Counted from the first letter of the stretch, positions 32,271 to 44,633 are shown. The stretch is DNA of 64,000 nt from Melampsora larici-populina 98AG31 (GCF_000204055.1 NW_006768784.1:793323-857322), one strand, 5' to 3'. Numbers and translations: made by a program. The notes: generated by a model from the sequence alone, not told the origin.

Positions 32271-32442
32271 GGGGTGAGAAGAGCTGAGCAGGAAGTCTCC
32301 CAGGGAGAGCTGTGAATTTTGGAAGCGTGGGAGGAGGAAAAATTTTTCCTTTCTCACGCTTCCGAACTTGAAACCCATCAGCTTCTTGGAGAGTCGGTGC
32401 GTGCCCCTATGAGAGCACGCGCCCTTCCTGCTTCTCACCCCT
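32271..32442. repeat. Nested inverted repeat upstream of the DIRS-like Gag
   Basis: GGGGTGAGAAG at 32271 pairs with CTTCTCACCCC ending near 32442. Inside it 32321-32363 is a near-perfect hairpin (GGAAGCGTGGGAGGAGGAAA with its inverse), and GCGTGCCCCTATGAGAGCACGC is a third small hairpin. It lies 200-370 bp upstream of the Gag ATG and may be the promoter or end structure of the retrotransposon. Confidence 0.6.
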
Positions 32443-32681
32443 GCCCTCAGAAATAGACTCCTGTGTACCGTCGCGGGTTTTGGGAACACCGGTAATACAT
32501 TCAGACCATACATACGAAGCATGCATGCATTTCAGTTTTGTTCTTTTATGGATGAGATAAGATCACAAGATTCCTTTGTCGAGCGGCAAGTCTGAAGAAT
32601 TGAGAGATGATTCAATTTTTTTTTTTGAAATTGGCTTCTCAACTTGAGTTTATCGGTTTTCTTCTTTATCACAAAACTATT

Positions 32682-34367
32682 GTATTACTTTTGCTAAAAA
32701 GCTTGGCCCGATCGAGAAAAAATAAAAAATAAATAGACCCGAATTTCGCCGCAACAGTCACAACGCAGCAGAGAGAAAAGTGGGTGCCTTCCAATCCATT
32801 CCATCCGTTTGATTCCTCCGCTGACGCCAAAAATTTTTCGTCAAATCCCAGTCGATCACTTTGTTTTCCTCACCAAACTCAACTCAGTCCCTTGTTGCTT
32901 CTCGCATCCTGGAAATGTGTCTCTCCACTGTGGACAATTGATTGATGGTCTGTGTAAGAAAAAAGGTACATTTTTTTGCTTCAATTCCTCCCATTTGTCT
33001 CTTCAGTGCATTCCATTCAACCTACTGATAATCTCCAATATCCTTTCTAGGCATCCTTCTCCCATCCTTACCACCATACTGTCCCAAAGGTATCGATTTT
33101 GGAGTCAATGTGTTGAAGTTTGATGTTCAGAGATCACATGTTTTAGTCACTATGTAGGTCAAATCCGGTCCAACGGATCATTTGTTATGTGAAGCTTTTC
33201 ACACTGTTCCTCCTATGTTGATAACGAGCATTTGTTAACACATGAAATTAAGGATTGATGTTGAAGCTTTTATGATCCTTACGACTACTCTGCTAATCTG
33301 AGAAAAAGGCCAAGTTGAATGAGATGTATCTTACATATCTTCAACCTGTCCAGTGCCATGCTCTGCTGCATAACAAAAGTCTGAGATTGAATATCTTATG
33401 AAAGATATTCAAAATGTGTGTCAGTTTTCAAGGTGATTGAGATCATCAAAATGATTGATTGGTCATGAACAATATCAAAACCAGTCAATTCCCAATTGAT
33501 TCTCCTATGACTCATGAGACAATCCGATGATCATGAGTTGAGAGCAATCTCAAATATCTTATGAGGACGATGACAAGTAAGATATTATTGGGTTTGAAGT
33601 CATCCAAACCTACTCAAATTGTCTATGATCCTATGAACAAGATGGACAATGATCTCTGCTTTTGATTGGTTTTTACCGATCAAAAATCAAGTGGTTTGAT
33701 CGATAAAAACCGATTGAGCTTCCTGTGTTCCTATGGGAGAGATTGTGAACAATCTCAACTCTCTGGTGTAATCTAGAGACTCATTTTTTTGAACAAGATC
33801 AAAATTGATCGATTCGCTCGTGATCCTATGAAGAAGAGTAAAAGGATTTCAATTTTTACACCAATCTTATCTAGGATTCATTGATTCTAATTCCTATACA
33901 ATGACAATCTTCTCTAACTACAGTTCTAAACTTCAACACATTGACTCCAAAATCGATACCTTTGGGACAGTATGGTGGTAAGGATGGGAGAAGGATGCCT
34001 AGAAAGGATATTGGAGATTATCAGTAGGTTGAATGGAATGCACTGAAGAGACAAATGGGAGGAATTGAAGCAAAAAAATGTACCTTTTTTCTTACACAGA
34101 CCATCAATCAATTGTCCACAGTGGAGAGACACATTTCCAGGATGCGAGAAGCAACAAGGGACTGAGTTGAGTTTGGTGAGGAAAACGAAGTGATTGACTG
34201 GGATTGGACGAAATTTTTTTGGCATCAGCGGAGGAATCAAACGGATGGAATGGATTGGAAGGCACCCACTTTTCTCTCTGCTGCGTTGTGACTGCTGCGG
34301 CGAAATTCGGGTCTATTTATTTTTTATTTTTTCTTGATCGGGCCAAGCTTTTTAGCAAAGGTAATAC
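32682..34367. repeat. Long inverted repeat, 440 bp arms
   Basis: Arms 32682-33122 and 33928-34367 are inverted copies that differ at only a few positions, separated by 805 bp. Outer ends read GTATTAC; no clear target duplication is seen. Read inward on the minus strand, the left arm contains an intron-like stretch and codons such as TINQLSTVERHISRMREATR, so each arm may hold a piece of a host gene. No transposase. Transcription through it would give a long hairpin RNA. Confidence 0.85.
33123..33927. repeat. Hairpin-rich spacer with recurring CCTATG
   Basis: The spacer holds a row of short imperfect stem-loops: GAATATC/GATATTC near 33400, GGTTTGA/TCCAAACC near 33595, a 20 bp-class pair GGTTTTTACCGATCAAA with its inverse near 33665-33715, and GAGATTG/CAATCTC near 33737. 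CTATGA or CCTATG lies in or beside most loops (about 33507, 33632, 33730, 33826). It is not coding. Confidence 0.55.
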
Positions 34368-35665
34368 ACACTCGTGTTTGATGGAACTATTAAACGAGTG
34401 GGATATGTCTCTCGGATTCTTCAGACCGGGTCCAGATGTCACAAAAAATTGATACTGTGATTCCGCAGCTGACGCATGGTCTATTCCACACTCGCAGCCA
34501 ACCACATCTTCACCAAGCAAAGACTCACGGGCAGCGAGCTCCAACTAACCATCGGCAGACGTACAGCAGTTTTCCCCCTTCCACAGGAAAACAGCCTATC
34601 ACGAGAATCTCAGAAGTAATCAATTTTGAGACATCAAGGATCCACTAGCCTCCTTCTCTCACGACTAGTCTCACAAACTAGAAAACTTCTCAGAAACACC
34701 CACCCACCCACAACCTACCAATCAGAAAAAACACAGGCATCGAATTGTCAAAAAGTTTCCTTCCCTCAGCACAATCCACAGCAACGTTTCGAATGAAATG
34801 AAAAAAAAAAAAATGTATCAGCTCCTTCTCTCGCATCCAGTAATACTGCCATATCCTATATCTTTAATTTATTGTTACGTTTCAGTCCTTTATCAAAAAA
34901 AAAAAAAAAATTCTTTCTGTTTACTCTCTTACAAATTAGTCCTTGGGTGCGAGTCAAGTTATGTTTCCTCTTCCTCCCCAAGGGGTGTCTTTTCTTTGTT
35001 TGCTGCAATTTTCACCACGCGCCAGCCTTTCGGCCGGGGCGCGGCTTCGCCTAAAAAGCCAAGCAAGCCCGCAGGGCGCGCGACAACTTGAGAAGACTAG
35101 TGCGTGACAAGGCTCAGTCTACCAGAAGTGGAGAGAACACATCCCATTCTCAAAACAAAACTTTCTTTAAATGCAACACCATTTTGATATTTACAGACAC
35201 TTTGATGTTTTTAAACGATTACCTCACCTTACAGATTCCTCATCCCAAACAAATCATAAACCTCGCCATCAAGTTTCTCTTTGCATACATAGAAAAAAAG
35301 CATGAAACCAAATCTTCTTAAAAAAAGTAAAACCCCAACAATACTTTTCCTTATCATCATTGAATGTACTTACGTATACCATCACAGTTTACCCTTCCAA
35401 TTCTTGTTCTTAGATCACCTACTCTGAGAGTGTCATCAAGGCTCAAGCACTTCTTTAGTGGTCAGGTTATTAGCTTTTTGAATATGCGAACCTTTACAGG
35501 CTTGATATCTACTTACACTGCAGTACAAAGTTTGAGGGCATATATGGTCTTGAAAGCACTATAGTATTGAGCATCACATTAGTTCTCAGTTATCTTCAAG
35601 TTAACCATGGAATTATGTAAATCATTCAAGCATAAATTTTGGATCTGTCGAAGTTTGCATACAAT
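34368..35665. other. No gene seen
   Basis: Mixed sequence with two poly-A runs (~34800, ~34895) and a GC-rich patch at 35015-35085 (CTTTCGGCCGGGGCGCGGC) that stands out from the AT-rich surroundings. No open frame is convincing. Confidence 0.4.
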
Positions 35666-35816
35666 GTAGGGCTGTGACCCGGACCTGTGAGCTCAGGGTC
35701 GATCACGGGGCTTTGACCGGCCATGGGCGGACCTGAGGAAGTTCAAAAAACACACGGGGCAAAACAGGGCACGCCGTAAAAGCCCTGGCCGTGTGGTCAG
35801 GCAGGGCCAGGCTCAA
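35666..35816. mobile_element. Truncated hAT-type MITE, sibling of 49159-49545
   Basis: It begins TAGGGCTGTGACCCGGACCT, then GTGAGCTCAGGG, matching the inverse of the right end of the MITE at 49159-49545. The opposite terminus is missing, so the right limit is approximate. GC-rich against its surroundings. Confidence 0.6.
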
Positions 35817-37480
35817 GAGTAGGGGCAAACAAGAGATGGAAAGGGAATATATTGGCTTGAAATTCTTGTTCATATGTATATAGAGGATATAAGATTGTAT
35901 GAACTTGTAAAGTAAACCAAACATGAGAGAAAACATAGAAAAAACTACTATGGAGGCTACAAGAGTTTACTTAAAAGGTAAAAATAATTACTTAGAAGGG
36001 AAAACCAGCTATGAAAGTCTTGGAAAAGAAAAAGTTTGAGAACATTATATAAATTTAAACTGATGATGAGTTACTTGAAGAAGAAAAGAAGTTATTTTGC
36101 AAAAACCTTCTTCCAGCTCTTGAGACACACTTGTGCCTCATGATTGAGATTAGTGGAAGAAATTTTATGGTCACTCATGACTTGCAGAGTATTAGAAAAA
36201 GAACTCTCAGATGGAGTACTGGTGGTAGGCACTTCAAGGCTTGCCATTTCCATCTGTCCAAGGTTGGGCCAGTGAGGTTGATGTAATTACCAGTTTTCAA
36301 GGGGATTGTATATCTCATCTTCTTGAGGGGCCATCAAATATTTAGTGTTCTTGTGTTCAATTGGAATGGTCTTGTGGGACTAGGAGTCGGTACGTGTATT
36401 GACAAATGGGAATGGGACGGGAAAGGGTTTTGGATAATGCAATAGCCGGGTCACAGCAACTCCATCCAATCCTTTCAGACAAGACTCATCTTATACTCAT
36501 CTCATAAGTAATCAGATATGATGTCATGACGAATTGGATGGATAGGATGAATTATCAATTCCCTATTTTCCCAATCTATATTATAAAAATCTTATAAAAT
36601 ATTAATTTACAAATTCATTCATCACTATTCATTATCCTGAAATCTTTCCACCCTTTGAGAATTTATCAGCAATAACATTTTTTCTTTCCTCCCACCCGCC
36701 CAAACTATTTAGTCTACAATCAAAGAAAATAACTAAATGAAAAAATAATCTTTAACAAACAGCAGAATTAGTCTTCAAGCAATTTTTATTTTCAAGCTAC
36801 AGTTCTATCATACTTTTAAAAATAATTTTCGTTTCCTTTAATACGTGTAAAAAAAGAAGAAGTGGTGTTTCTTTTTTCGTTATTATGTATGGTTTGTTTC
36901 ATCTAACTCTTTATAAAATCATGTACCGATGAGGAGGTGCGTGGAACGCACGTACCACCCACAGAACTCCTCTTTTATCAGTTTGTATCAGTACCTTTGT
37001 TAGATGACCTGCTTGTTAGAACCGTGCTAATCAAGCTCATCTCAAGAGCCGTTTAGCGTGAACCTGATACATGAAGTATCCAAACCTAAGTCCCATTCCT
37101 TAAAGAAGTGTTGAGGTTGAGTGTCATTGATGACTTCCTCTGATTTAACAATCTTGATCTTGGGGTCAGGAACAACTTTGAACTTGCTGGCTTGTTCATA
37201 ATTAAAGTATGTGATCAAGTGCTTGGTTACCCGGTCCCAACTAAGTAATCCAAGAGTTTAGCCTTTGACAGTTGTAAGTTTAGACAAGGATTGAGGATTG
37301 GGGAACATACATAGACTGTCTTCTTCTGTGCAGCCTCACAATATTGGATGATCTTCTTGATCATGGGCATGATAGCAAGTTGCAACCTTCAAATCCTTGT
37401 ATTGAGAGTTAGCCCAAGCCTATAACAAAAACATGGAATGAATCAACAAGGGATTGATGGAAAGAATAAACTGAATATTT
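35817..37480. other. No gene seen
   Basis: AT-rich sequence with a small hairpin (GGTGCGTGGAACGCACGTACC) near 36935. Decayed reading frames between 37080 and 37450 may be old transposase pieces but could not be assigned. Confidence 0.4.
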
Positions 37481-37599
37481 GTGGTACACAAACATGAACA
37501 CCCAACCTAAAAACCCATGGACAAAGCCCCCAAAACAATGGGGTTGTCATGGGTTTTGAGCATGGGTTTTCAGGTTGGGTGTTCACGTTTGTGTACTGC
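37481..37599. mobile_element. 119 bp TA-flanked MITE
   Basis: Almost a pure hairpin: GTGGTACACAAACATGAACA then CCCAACCT and AAAACCCATG, with the inverse to 37599. TA follows at 37600; the left flank is TT, probably a mutated TA. Same family as 48249-48400. Confidence 0.75.
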
Positions 37600-38091
37600 T
37601 ATCTATTGAATCAAAAAATCAACAAGAAACAAATAACTTATGTTTTCAAGGTGTTCTGCTAGCCATTGATAATCTGGCATGGCACAAAAGAACATCAAGT
37701 ATAGGTGACCTTTATCCTGATACAACTCTAAGCTCCACAAATTTATCAAGAGAGCTCAGGGTTTAAGACCAACAAGTTGATACCTCATGAACCAAGCCAA
37801 CTGTCCATTTCAACTTGGCACAGCTTGCCACAGTGTTGTCAAAGGTCATCTTGACCTGGCTACTATGCTTGAAATGCTTGTGGTAGCCACAGATTTGAGT
37901 GAGGATACTGGTGATTCCAGCATGAGGGACAGGCTTGACAAACAAAGGGCCCTGAGATTTGTCTTGGGAGTCTGTGCATTGATAAGTGATTGACTAGGGG
38001 AATTGGCAATATTACAACATTCTCACAAAAGTTGTGTGTCAATTTTAAAGCCTTGTTTATCCACTGATAAGCTTGTATAATAAAGATAACA
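37600..38091. other. No clear gene
   Basis: Short decayed frames on both strands; none recognised. Confidence 0.35.
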
Positions 38092-38201
38092 CAGCATCTG
38101 TCTGGGCCAGGGCTACCAGGACACCTGAGGGACTTTTGTTGGTCTCACTAGGTGAGGTTAAATGACCCAGGGTCAGCCTTGCCAGCTTTGGACAGATGCT
38201 G
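38092..38201. repeat. 110 bp inverted-repeat unit
   Basis: CAGCATCTGTC at 38092 and its inverse GACAGATGCTG ending 38201, with CTGGGCC/AGCTTTG inside. No target duplication was found. Possibly a small MITE, 23 bp left of the CACTG element. Confidence 0.45.
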
Positions 38202-38224
38202 AGGCTGATGCGTCCGGTCAGGGT

Positions 38225-38801
38225 CACTGCAAACATTATTCACAAGTGGGCAGGAAAACATGATTGGGAGTATGATTTGCCATAAAATGATCTATCACTC
38301 CACATGTGAGCCATAACACCCACACTACATATGTGTAGGAGGCTCAGTGAATAGGTGGTTGGATAAGTTATTCATATGTAATACATGCTGTAACTGTTTT
38401 CAGGTTGATAAAATCTTTTAAAAGATTGAGTACATACACTGACTCAACGATTTGGTGTAATCTCATCAACTCAACTGCATGTAACACCCTTTCTGTTACT
38501 AACAAATAGCTTCAACACTATTGCCTGAAGAGCTACAGAATTATATCTAGTGAATTTTTGGGAAAATTTTTTCCAAGTCAAAAAAGTGACATGTGGTATA
38601 ACATGTGATTTATTCATTCTGATGGGCCAAAAACTGAGCAGACCTGTATGTACAAGATAGAAAACTATTTACTCATCTTGCTGCACATATGTAGTGTGGG
38701 TGGTAAGGCTCAGGTGTGCAGTATTGGATCTTTTTATGACAAACTGTACTATTAGTCATTTTCCTCTTCTAACTTGGGGAAGTTGAATGATGTTCACAGT
38801 G
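38225..38801. mobile_element. CACTG-ended MITE (CACTA-type), copy 1
   Basis: 577 bp element with termini CACTGCAAACATTATTC and the inverse of CACTGTGAACATCATTC, flanked by GGT on both sides (38222-38224 and 38802-38804). Inverted similarity extends about 150 bp into each end, including CACTACATATGTG. CACTG termini with a 3 bp duplication are typical of the CACTA (En/Spm) superfamily. Non-coding; the transposase must come from elsewhere. Confidence 0.8.
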
Positions 38802-40291
38802 GGTCAGGCCTGGGGTTCATAGTTGGGCCATAGTGTATGTTATGTAGCAGATACTTTCAACTTGATGTTAATATTATCAAGCCCAACAAAAAAACTCTCC
38901 TGAATCCATTTCAAGATTGATTTCCTAATCTTGGTCTTAAGATTCCTCAATTCTTCTTACATCCATTGGATTCTTGCAAAGCTTGTCTCCCCCAGTACCC
39001 AGTTTAGATTCTATAACCCCATTTTTTACAGGACAAAAACTTATAGGTAAAATCCTCAGATCTTCTGGTCATCACAAATATGTACCCATAGTCTGTTGGA
39101 AATGTTCAGACCCCTCAATTCTTTGATTTCCAATTGTTAGGGGGGGCAAGCTTCAACAGAATGGATGTATGATATCAAAGAGTTCTTCTTAACCCCCGCT
39201 AAAAATGTGTTCCTTTGTTTCAATGAACACTTTTCAACCTCCATTTCATTGACCTTGTAGGTGTTATTTGACTGAAATCATTCTCTGAAACTAATTGAGT
39301 TTGGGTTTTTTGCTTACTCTATGTTACTTTGAATGATCATGTACCTCTCTTTTACTTACCTGCATGCTTATCCTTGACCTGAATCATAATCTTATGGTGA
39401 TCTTTATATGAAAATGTCTTATCTTATTGTATTCCATACATTTTTGTGGTATATATGCATTGCCCTTGGAGCATCTCCAACATCATCAAGCTTGATTTAC
39501 TGTGTCACTAAGCCAGAAACAGGACTGATCCTCAATTGAATCCATCTGAAATTACTAAAAGACACATTTATGTACTTGTCCCAAGAGAACTTTTCTTGCT
39601 AGCTTGAAACATCATCACAGTAAAGTTCAAAGAGCACTCATGACCTATAAGGTACCTCAGATCTTCCTTCTTTCCAGTTTTTATTTCATCACCAATGATT
39701 AATTAAACATGAGCCTTGTCAAGTTCAAGTGAATTTACTCCTACATTCATCATATCTCATTGCCCTGGTAATTTTAATCTCTCAGCAAGTAAATAGGTCA
39801 CAAACTTGAAAAACTGATCAACAAGTTTACTCTAAACTTCAATCAGGGTGTTCCACAAACTAAGATTTTGCTGAAAATGACATCACTCCTGCAAATGGCT
39901 GTACTGTGCCAACACTTTGCACAATAGACTGTGACTGATTCTCTCATCATACCACCAACCACATACAAGAGCAGAGCACATCTACAAAGTTCAACCACAA
40001 GGATCAAAACTTACTTCAATCTTGCATCTCTGTGACACAAAATCATAAATCAAAAGTAAATTGGTCCATGGGTTGACTTCTATAATACCTCAAATTTTAT
40101 AAAAATCCCTTCAAATCAATAAAGCAAAGCACTAAACCTACAAGATCTCTCAAACATCCTCCACACCGTACTCCTTTCTTAACCAAACAAAACACATAAC
40201 ATGACAAATAGAACATAAAAAAAGAAAAGAAAAGAATTTCTCATGGGAAGAAATGCTATGGATCATCTTCATCCTACAATTGATCTTCAAC
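38802..40291. other. No gene seen
   Basis: AT-rich intergenic sequence downstream of the Vps3844 gene; no frame, repeat or RNA gene recognised. Confidence 0.45.
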
Positions 40292-41948
40292 TTAATCATT
40301 TTTCTTACTCGATCCACTTACACTTGCTAGTTGTTGTGGTAAGCCTTCTGCACCAATCGAAAATAATAAAGCGATTGCCATTGAGAATGCAATGATTAAT
40401 CCAATGACTGATCCACTTATCAAGACAAATTCGCTATTTTTTGGGCAAAACCCCACGCAAAAAGGCTCAAGATCAATAATTTCCTTTGTGTGATGCGATG
40501 AATCGAAAATGACAAACCTAGAGAGATCTTGTTTTTGACACATCTCACCACTCCAACCAACAACTTTTCCATCTTTCTTCTCTTTCTTACACTCACAAAC
40601 AAAACAATTGCCACCCGAAGTTCTTTGTCCCATCACACAAGCTCCATGCCCATTACAAGTCTTGGTGTTTTCTTCACATTCAGTTACGTTTGAATAACAA
40701 GCTCTAGTAGAAGAAACGATCTTAGGTGAAGTACCTGCAAAGATTTCACTACGTCTATCTAATAATGATCTACTAACAAAACTACTTTCGCTAGTTTGAA
40801 ATGGTGCAAGTAATGAAAGTGATGTTCGTTTTCCTAATCTAGTATGAGCGGGTTTAGGTGGGACAGCAATTAAGATCGTTTGTGATTCGGTAGGTGTTGA
40901 AAGGATTCCATCTAAGAATTTCTTTAGTGTGCTGATGGCTAATCTGTATTGAGGTGAATGTTGACCGTGTTGTCGAACGATCTGTTCCAGGCCTGATAAT
41001 CTGAAAAGGGTGAGTGGAGGTGGAAGGCTAGATGGGGAAGCGATCGATTCTTGATATGCATCAAGCATTTCGAGGTCTTGGATGAATTGTTTTGCGCTCT
41101 GTTGGGATTCGAAGAGAGAGCATGTCAGATACTCACAGATATGAGGAAAAGAGATAACGAGAAGAAAGCTGACCACATCCATTGCACCATACTCAGTTAA
41201 CCATCTAGAATACTTAGCCTCAATGACCATCTCGATTTGACTAATTTCGTCAGTAATGTGAAAAGTCTCTTTACCCCACTCTAACCAATCATCAAAAGTT
41301 TTATCCCATTGTTTTGCCCAATCTTTTAAACCATCACCAGTAGCTCCAAATGAATTAAGAAAAGGTTTAAGACCATGTATTGAAGAAATCGGAATGCTTA
41401 ATGATTCTACCATTCTACCAATATAAGTTGAAATAAGACCATCAAAGGAAAGTGATTCGGGTGGTGATGGTAAAACAAGATGTTGTGATGAACGAACAAA
41501 TCGGTCAGTCACAAGATCTAAAATTATCAAATAAATAGAACATCAGAAACGTTCATATGGACTAGGATGAAAAAGGAACCATAAACTGACTTTGTCCATC
41601 ACTACCATAGATAACGATTAATCTTTTACTCTTCCTTCCATCTCGATCCTGATCTTCAGGAATCTCATCATTCAAACTTCCAAAAACAAGTTGAGATTTA
41701 CGTGTTTGAGGATGTAAACTAGGAGGTAAAGATTCGTATTGAGAGATTTGTAAATGATGAGAAAGGAATGCATTAAGTTCAGATGAAGTGATTGAAGTGA
41801 CTGAAGATTGAGTTTCGATGTTTGAAGACGATGAAGAAGAAGAAGAAGAGGTAGGGTTCCTTAGATAAATGTTTGCTGATGGTTGAGATGCGTCGACTAG
41901 ATAAGATGAAAGGATAGCCAAGCTTAGAAATATACCATGGTTTAACAT
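40292..41948 (-). CDS. Vps3844/DUF3844-domain membrane protein
   Basis: Two exons, 41948-41591 and 41517-40292, joined by a 73 bp intron (GTCAGT...TTTTAG) in phase, give 527 residues. The start at 41948 gives a signal peptide (LNHGIFLSLAILSSYLVDAS); an upstream in-frame ATG at 42038 would hide it. The C-terminal domain has an EGF-like Cys pattern (CYSNVTECEE, CNGHGACV, CFVCECKK, GEMCQ), then FCVGFCPKNSE and one membrane helix (VLISGSVIGLIIAFSMAIAL), as in fungal DUF3844 (Vps3844) proteins, which are type I membrane proteins of the ER/secretory pathway. A 38 bp stretch GTGAGT...AACAG inside exon 2 (~41105-41145) is in frame and too short to be a sure intron. Confidence 0.85.
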
Positions 41949-42229
41949 TGCTGATGTTGAAGTTGAGTGTCGATATCGAAGTCGAAGTGGTTGAGAGTGG
42001 TTTTCAAGCTGAAATGTTTCATCGACCAGACTGCCCACCTCTGTATACCCATAGTCTAAGCCATAAGATACTTCTTAAAACTCTGATCAGTCTCACAGTT
42101 CACCGAGATCAGAATTCATCACATCATAGTGGAATAGAAAATTGGCCACACTTGTCTATAAATTCTCTCTGCATGAGTTCCTATCGTGAGACACACAAAA
42201 TGCATAACTTCACTGAACCACACTCAGGC

Positions 42230-42495
42230 AGGACCCCGGTATGCTCCTATGAAGGGTACAGATCTAGAATTGTGACTTTTGAGCTCGCGCGGAGATACGA
42301 CATATGGGATTAAACAGCGTTCTCTTGGATTTTACCGGTTTCTGCCTGAATTTCAGAGTCGCTAAGTCCAATACAGCTGATTGAAAAGACTAAACCTGTC
42401 TTAAAGCTATGGGTAAAGCCAGGGACAAGTTTCCGAGCAAGCTCAAAAGTCACATTTTTGGATCTGTACCCCTTATAAGAGCATGCCGGGGTCCT
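42230..42495. mobile_element. 266 bp hAT-type MITE
   Basis: Termini AGGACCCCGGTATGCTC and the inverse of AGGACCCCGGCATGCTC, flanked by the exact 8 bp duplication ACTCAGGC (42222-42229 and 42496-42503). Inverted similarity continues ~65 bp inward (GGGTACAGATC, TGTGACTTTTGAGCT). It lies ~280 bp upstream of the Vps3844 gene, in its promoter region. Confidence 0.85.
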
Positions 42496-44285
42496 ACTCA
42501 GGCCCTATCAGGGTGTGAATTTTCTGAAATCTGAAGAGGTGCCCATAGATCTGAGAGGACTTACTTCAAGAATCCTGGAACACCCAAGACATAAACAAAG
42601 ATGAAAGAAACAAAGCAGGAAGAAAATGCTTGTAATATCCCGCCGCGAACTCGTTTGAGGCTGATTATATGATCAGATTCAGCGGCTTGCGCTCAGTGGG
42701 TTTTTGTCACACTCACCTATCGCTGTGATACCTCTTCCTACTCACCCTTTTGCCAGCCCCAAGTATTGACTGCCGGTTCATCAAAAAATGCTACATCCAT
42801 GAGTTAAAGATTGAGCCGCTTCTCAGGGCCATGCCTAAGATTTTGATCAGAAGATGATATCGATGAAATACAAAGATGTTTACAAGATGCAAAACTGACA
42901 CCAATTATGACTTCAAAGAACAACTGGGAGTATATATGTTGGAAGCATACGAAGAAACATTATAACTTCCACGTGATCATTGACAGTGATATTTAAACAT
43001 AGCAATCCGGTGTATGCATAGGATCAAAGCGCGTTCGAAATCTTTGAACAACGGCTGGTCAACTCACTTGGAAACAATACATTTTTTAATTCAGAGGACT
43101 GATTGGAAAAGTTCTATAAACAAGCGGAAGTAGGAACTCACTTCACTGTTGCGGGCATGCCCGCCTGGTCTCTAGTATGTACACCAAAAATCCTAGGAGC
43201 AGAAAAAAAACTAAATCTCCTGTTGTATAAAAGATTTTACAAATTTATTGTACTCTATTTAGTGCCTTGTTATTCTCTTCTACGATAGTGTTGCTCGCTC
43301 ACCTACCCAATCTAGTTTTCTCTGCCAAGGTCGGTACTCCCAAAGCCTGGGAAGTAGTACAGAATAAAAACTAAGCCTCTCAAAGTACATAATCAACATT
43401 CTCATGTTTCGTGAATGGCTTGAAGATCAATATATCACTTGCTGTCTTTGTATATATTTAAAGACCAATTTGTTTCCTTTTGTCTGTTTTCCAAGGGGGA
43501 AATCTAGACTTTGCCACTTCCCTAAAATGAAGACATTCACGGTCATGGTCTATTGATAATTAGTTGTCCAAGAAAATATAACACATCAAATTGGTCTCAG
43601 AGAATATAGAAAGATATCTTTCAATCTGAATATCTTGACGCCACTCTGAAAATGTACGAAGAAGGATTCCTTAGGGTGAAGTGGCCTTTAGGGTATGTAG
43701 TGGAAAGGCCGGGAGCAGCAACCATACCAATGCATCCAAAAGACTTGCACATAGTCCCCCCTCGAACCGCGGCGTCCCTCGAGCCTGTGAGAGACGTCCC
43801 CCTCCGCAGGCTGCAGGCTCCGGGGCACGTCTCTGCGGTTGGTGGGGCTTGTGTTAAGTGTAGTGCACTCATAAATTGAAGACATCAGGCTTCTTCACAA
43901 AGCGATACCTGGAAATTTTGATAAGAAGGCGATATATGTGCTTATTGCGCTACCAAAACACTGCCACACATTGAAGTTGATCTGAACAACCACTTGCATA
44001 AATGTTTGTGAATATATACTTGTCAATTTTTCAGCAGCTCGCGGCAGTGAATGAATCAATTCAGGTATGCATAGATATAAAGCAAGTTTGGAATTGTCGC
44101 ACAGCGCTGACCAACTTATACTGAAGAAGAGTTATTAAGGTACGTACATCCCCGTATAATATTTACAGCTCACGTTGCGTGTCTTGTGCTGGCAACCCAC
44201 TCAAAAGTGTGACCTTTTTTCTCTGTTTGAAGATTACGTTAACCTAATCCCCAACGCAGCTCATCATATTCTGCCCAATGCGCCA
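42496..44285. other. No gene seen
   Basis: Unassigned sequence. A GC-rich patch at 43700-43850 contains open frames on both strands, but none with a recognised domain. Confidence 0.4.
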
Positions 44286-44500
44286 GCGCGACGAGCGGAG
44301 AATTTCGCAAACATGCTCGAAAGAGTGATTGGCCGTCTGACTGGTACTGCGTCTTGGGTGAACAAGTTTTGACAGGAGGCAGGTCGCAATGCTCTCCACA
44401 ACTTGCGCGACGAGTAGAGATATGTCGCAAACACGCTCGAGAGGGAAATTGAACCGTTTGACTGTGACGGAGCCTTTGCTCAACACGTTTTAACAGGGGC
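44286..44500 (+). repeat. Tandem duplication in the promoter of the secreted-protein gene
   Basis: Two ~95 bp copies, 44286-44380 and 44405-44500, share GCGCGACGAG, TTTCGCAAAC or TGTCGCAAAC, GCTCGA, TTGACTG or CTGACTG, and TTTTGACAGG or TTTTAACAGG. They end 130 bp upstream of the ATG at 44634, so the unit may hold promoter elements. Confidence 0.7.
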
Positions 44501-44633
44501 ATTGAGAGAGACAAAAAGCTATCAAATCTCGAAAGGGTCAAATCAACCGAGATTGATTGTGAGCTTCCTCCAGAAACCCAAAATTGAAGTCTACTCTACC
44601 ATTAGCTCTTCGCGCCTAAATTGGAAGCAAAAG

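Noticed and set aside
32809..34240. Identical 104-codon frames in both arms of the inverted repeat as a protein
   Set aside because: Conserved only because the DNA is duplicated; the opposite strand looks more gene-like and no domain is seen.
32682..34367. The two arms as LTRs
   Set aside because: They are inverted, not direct, and there is no internal gag or pol.
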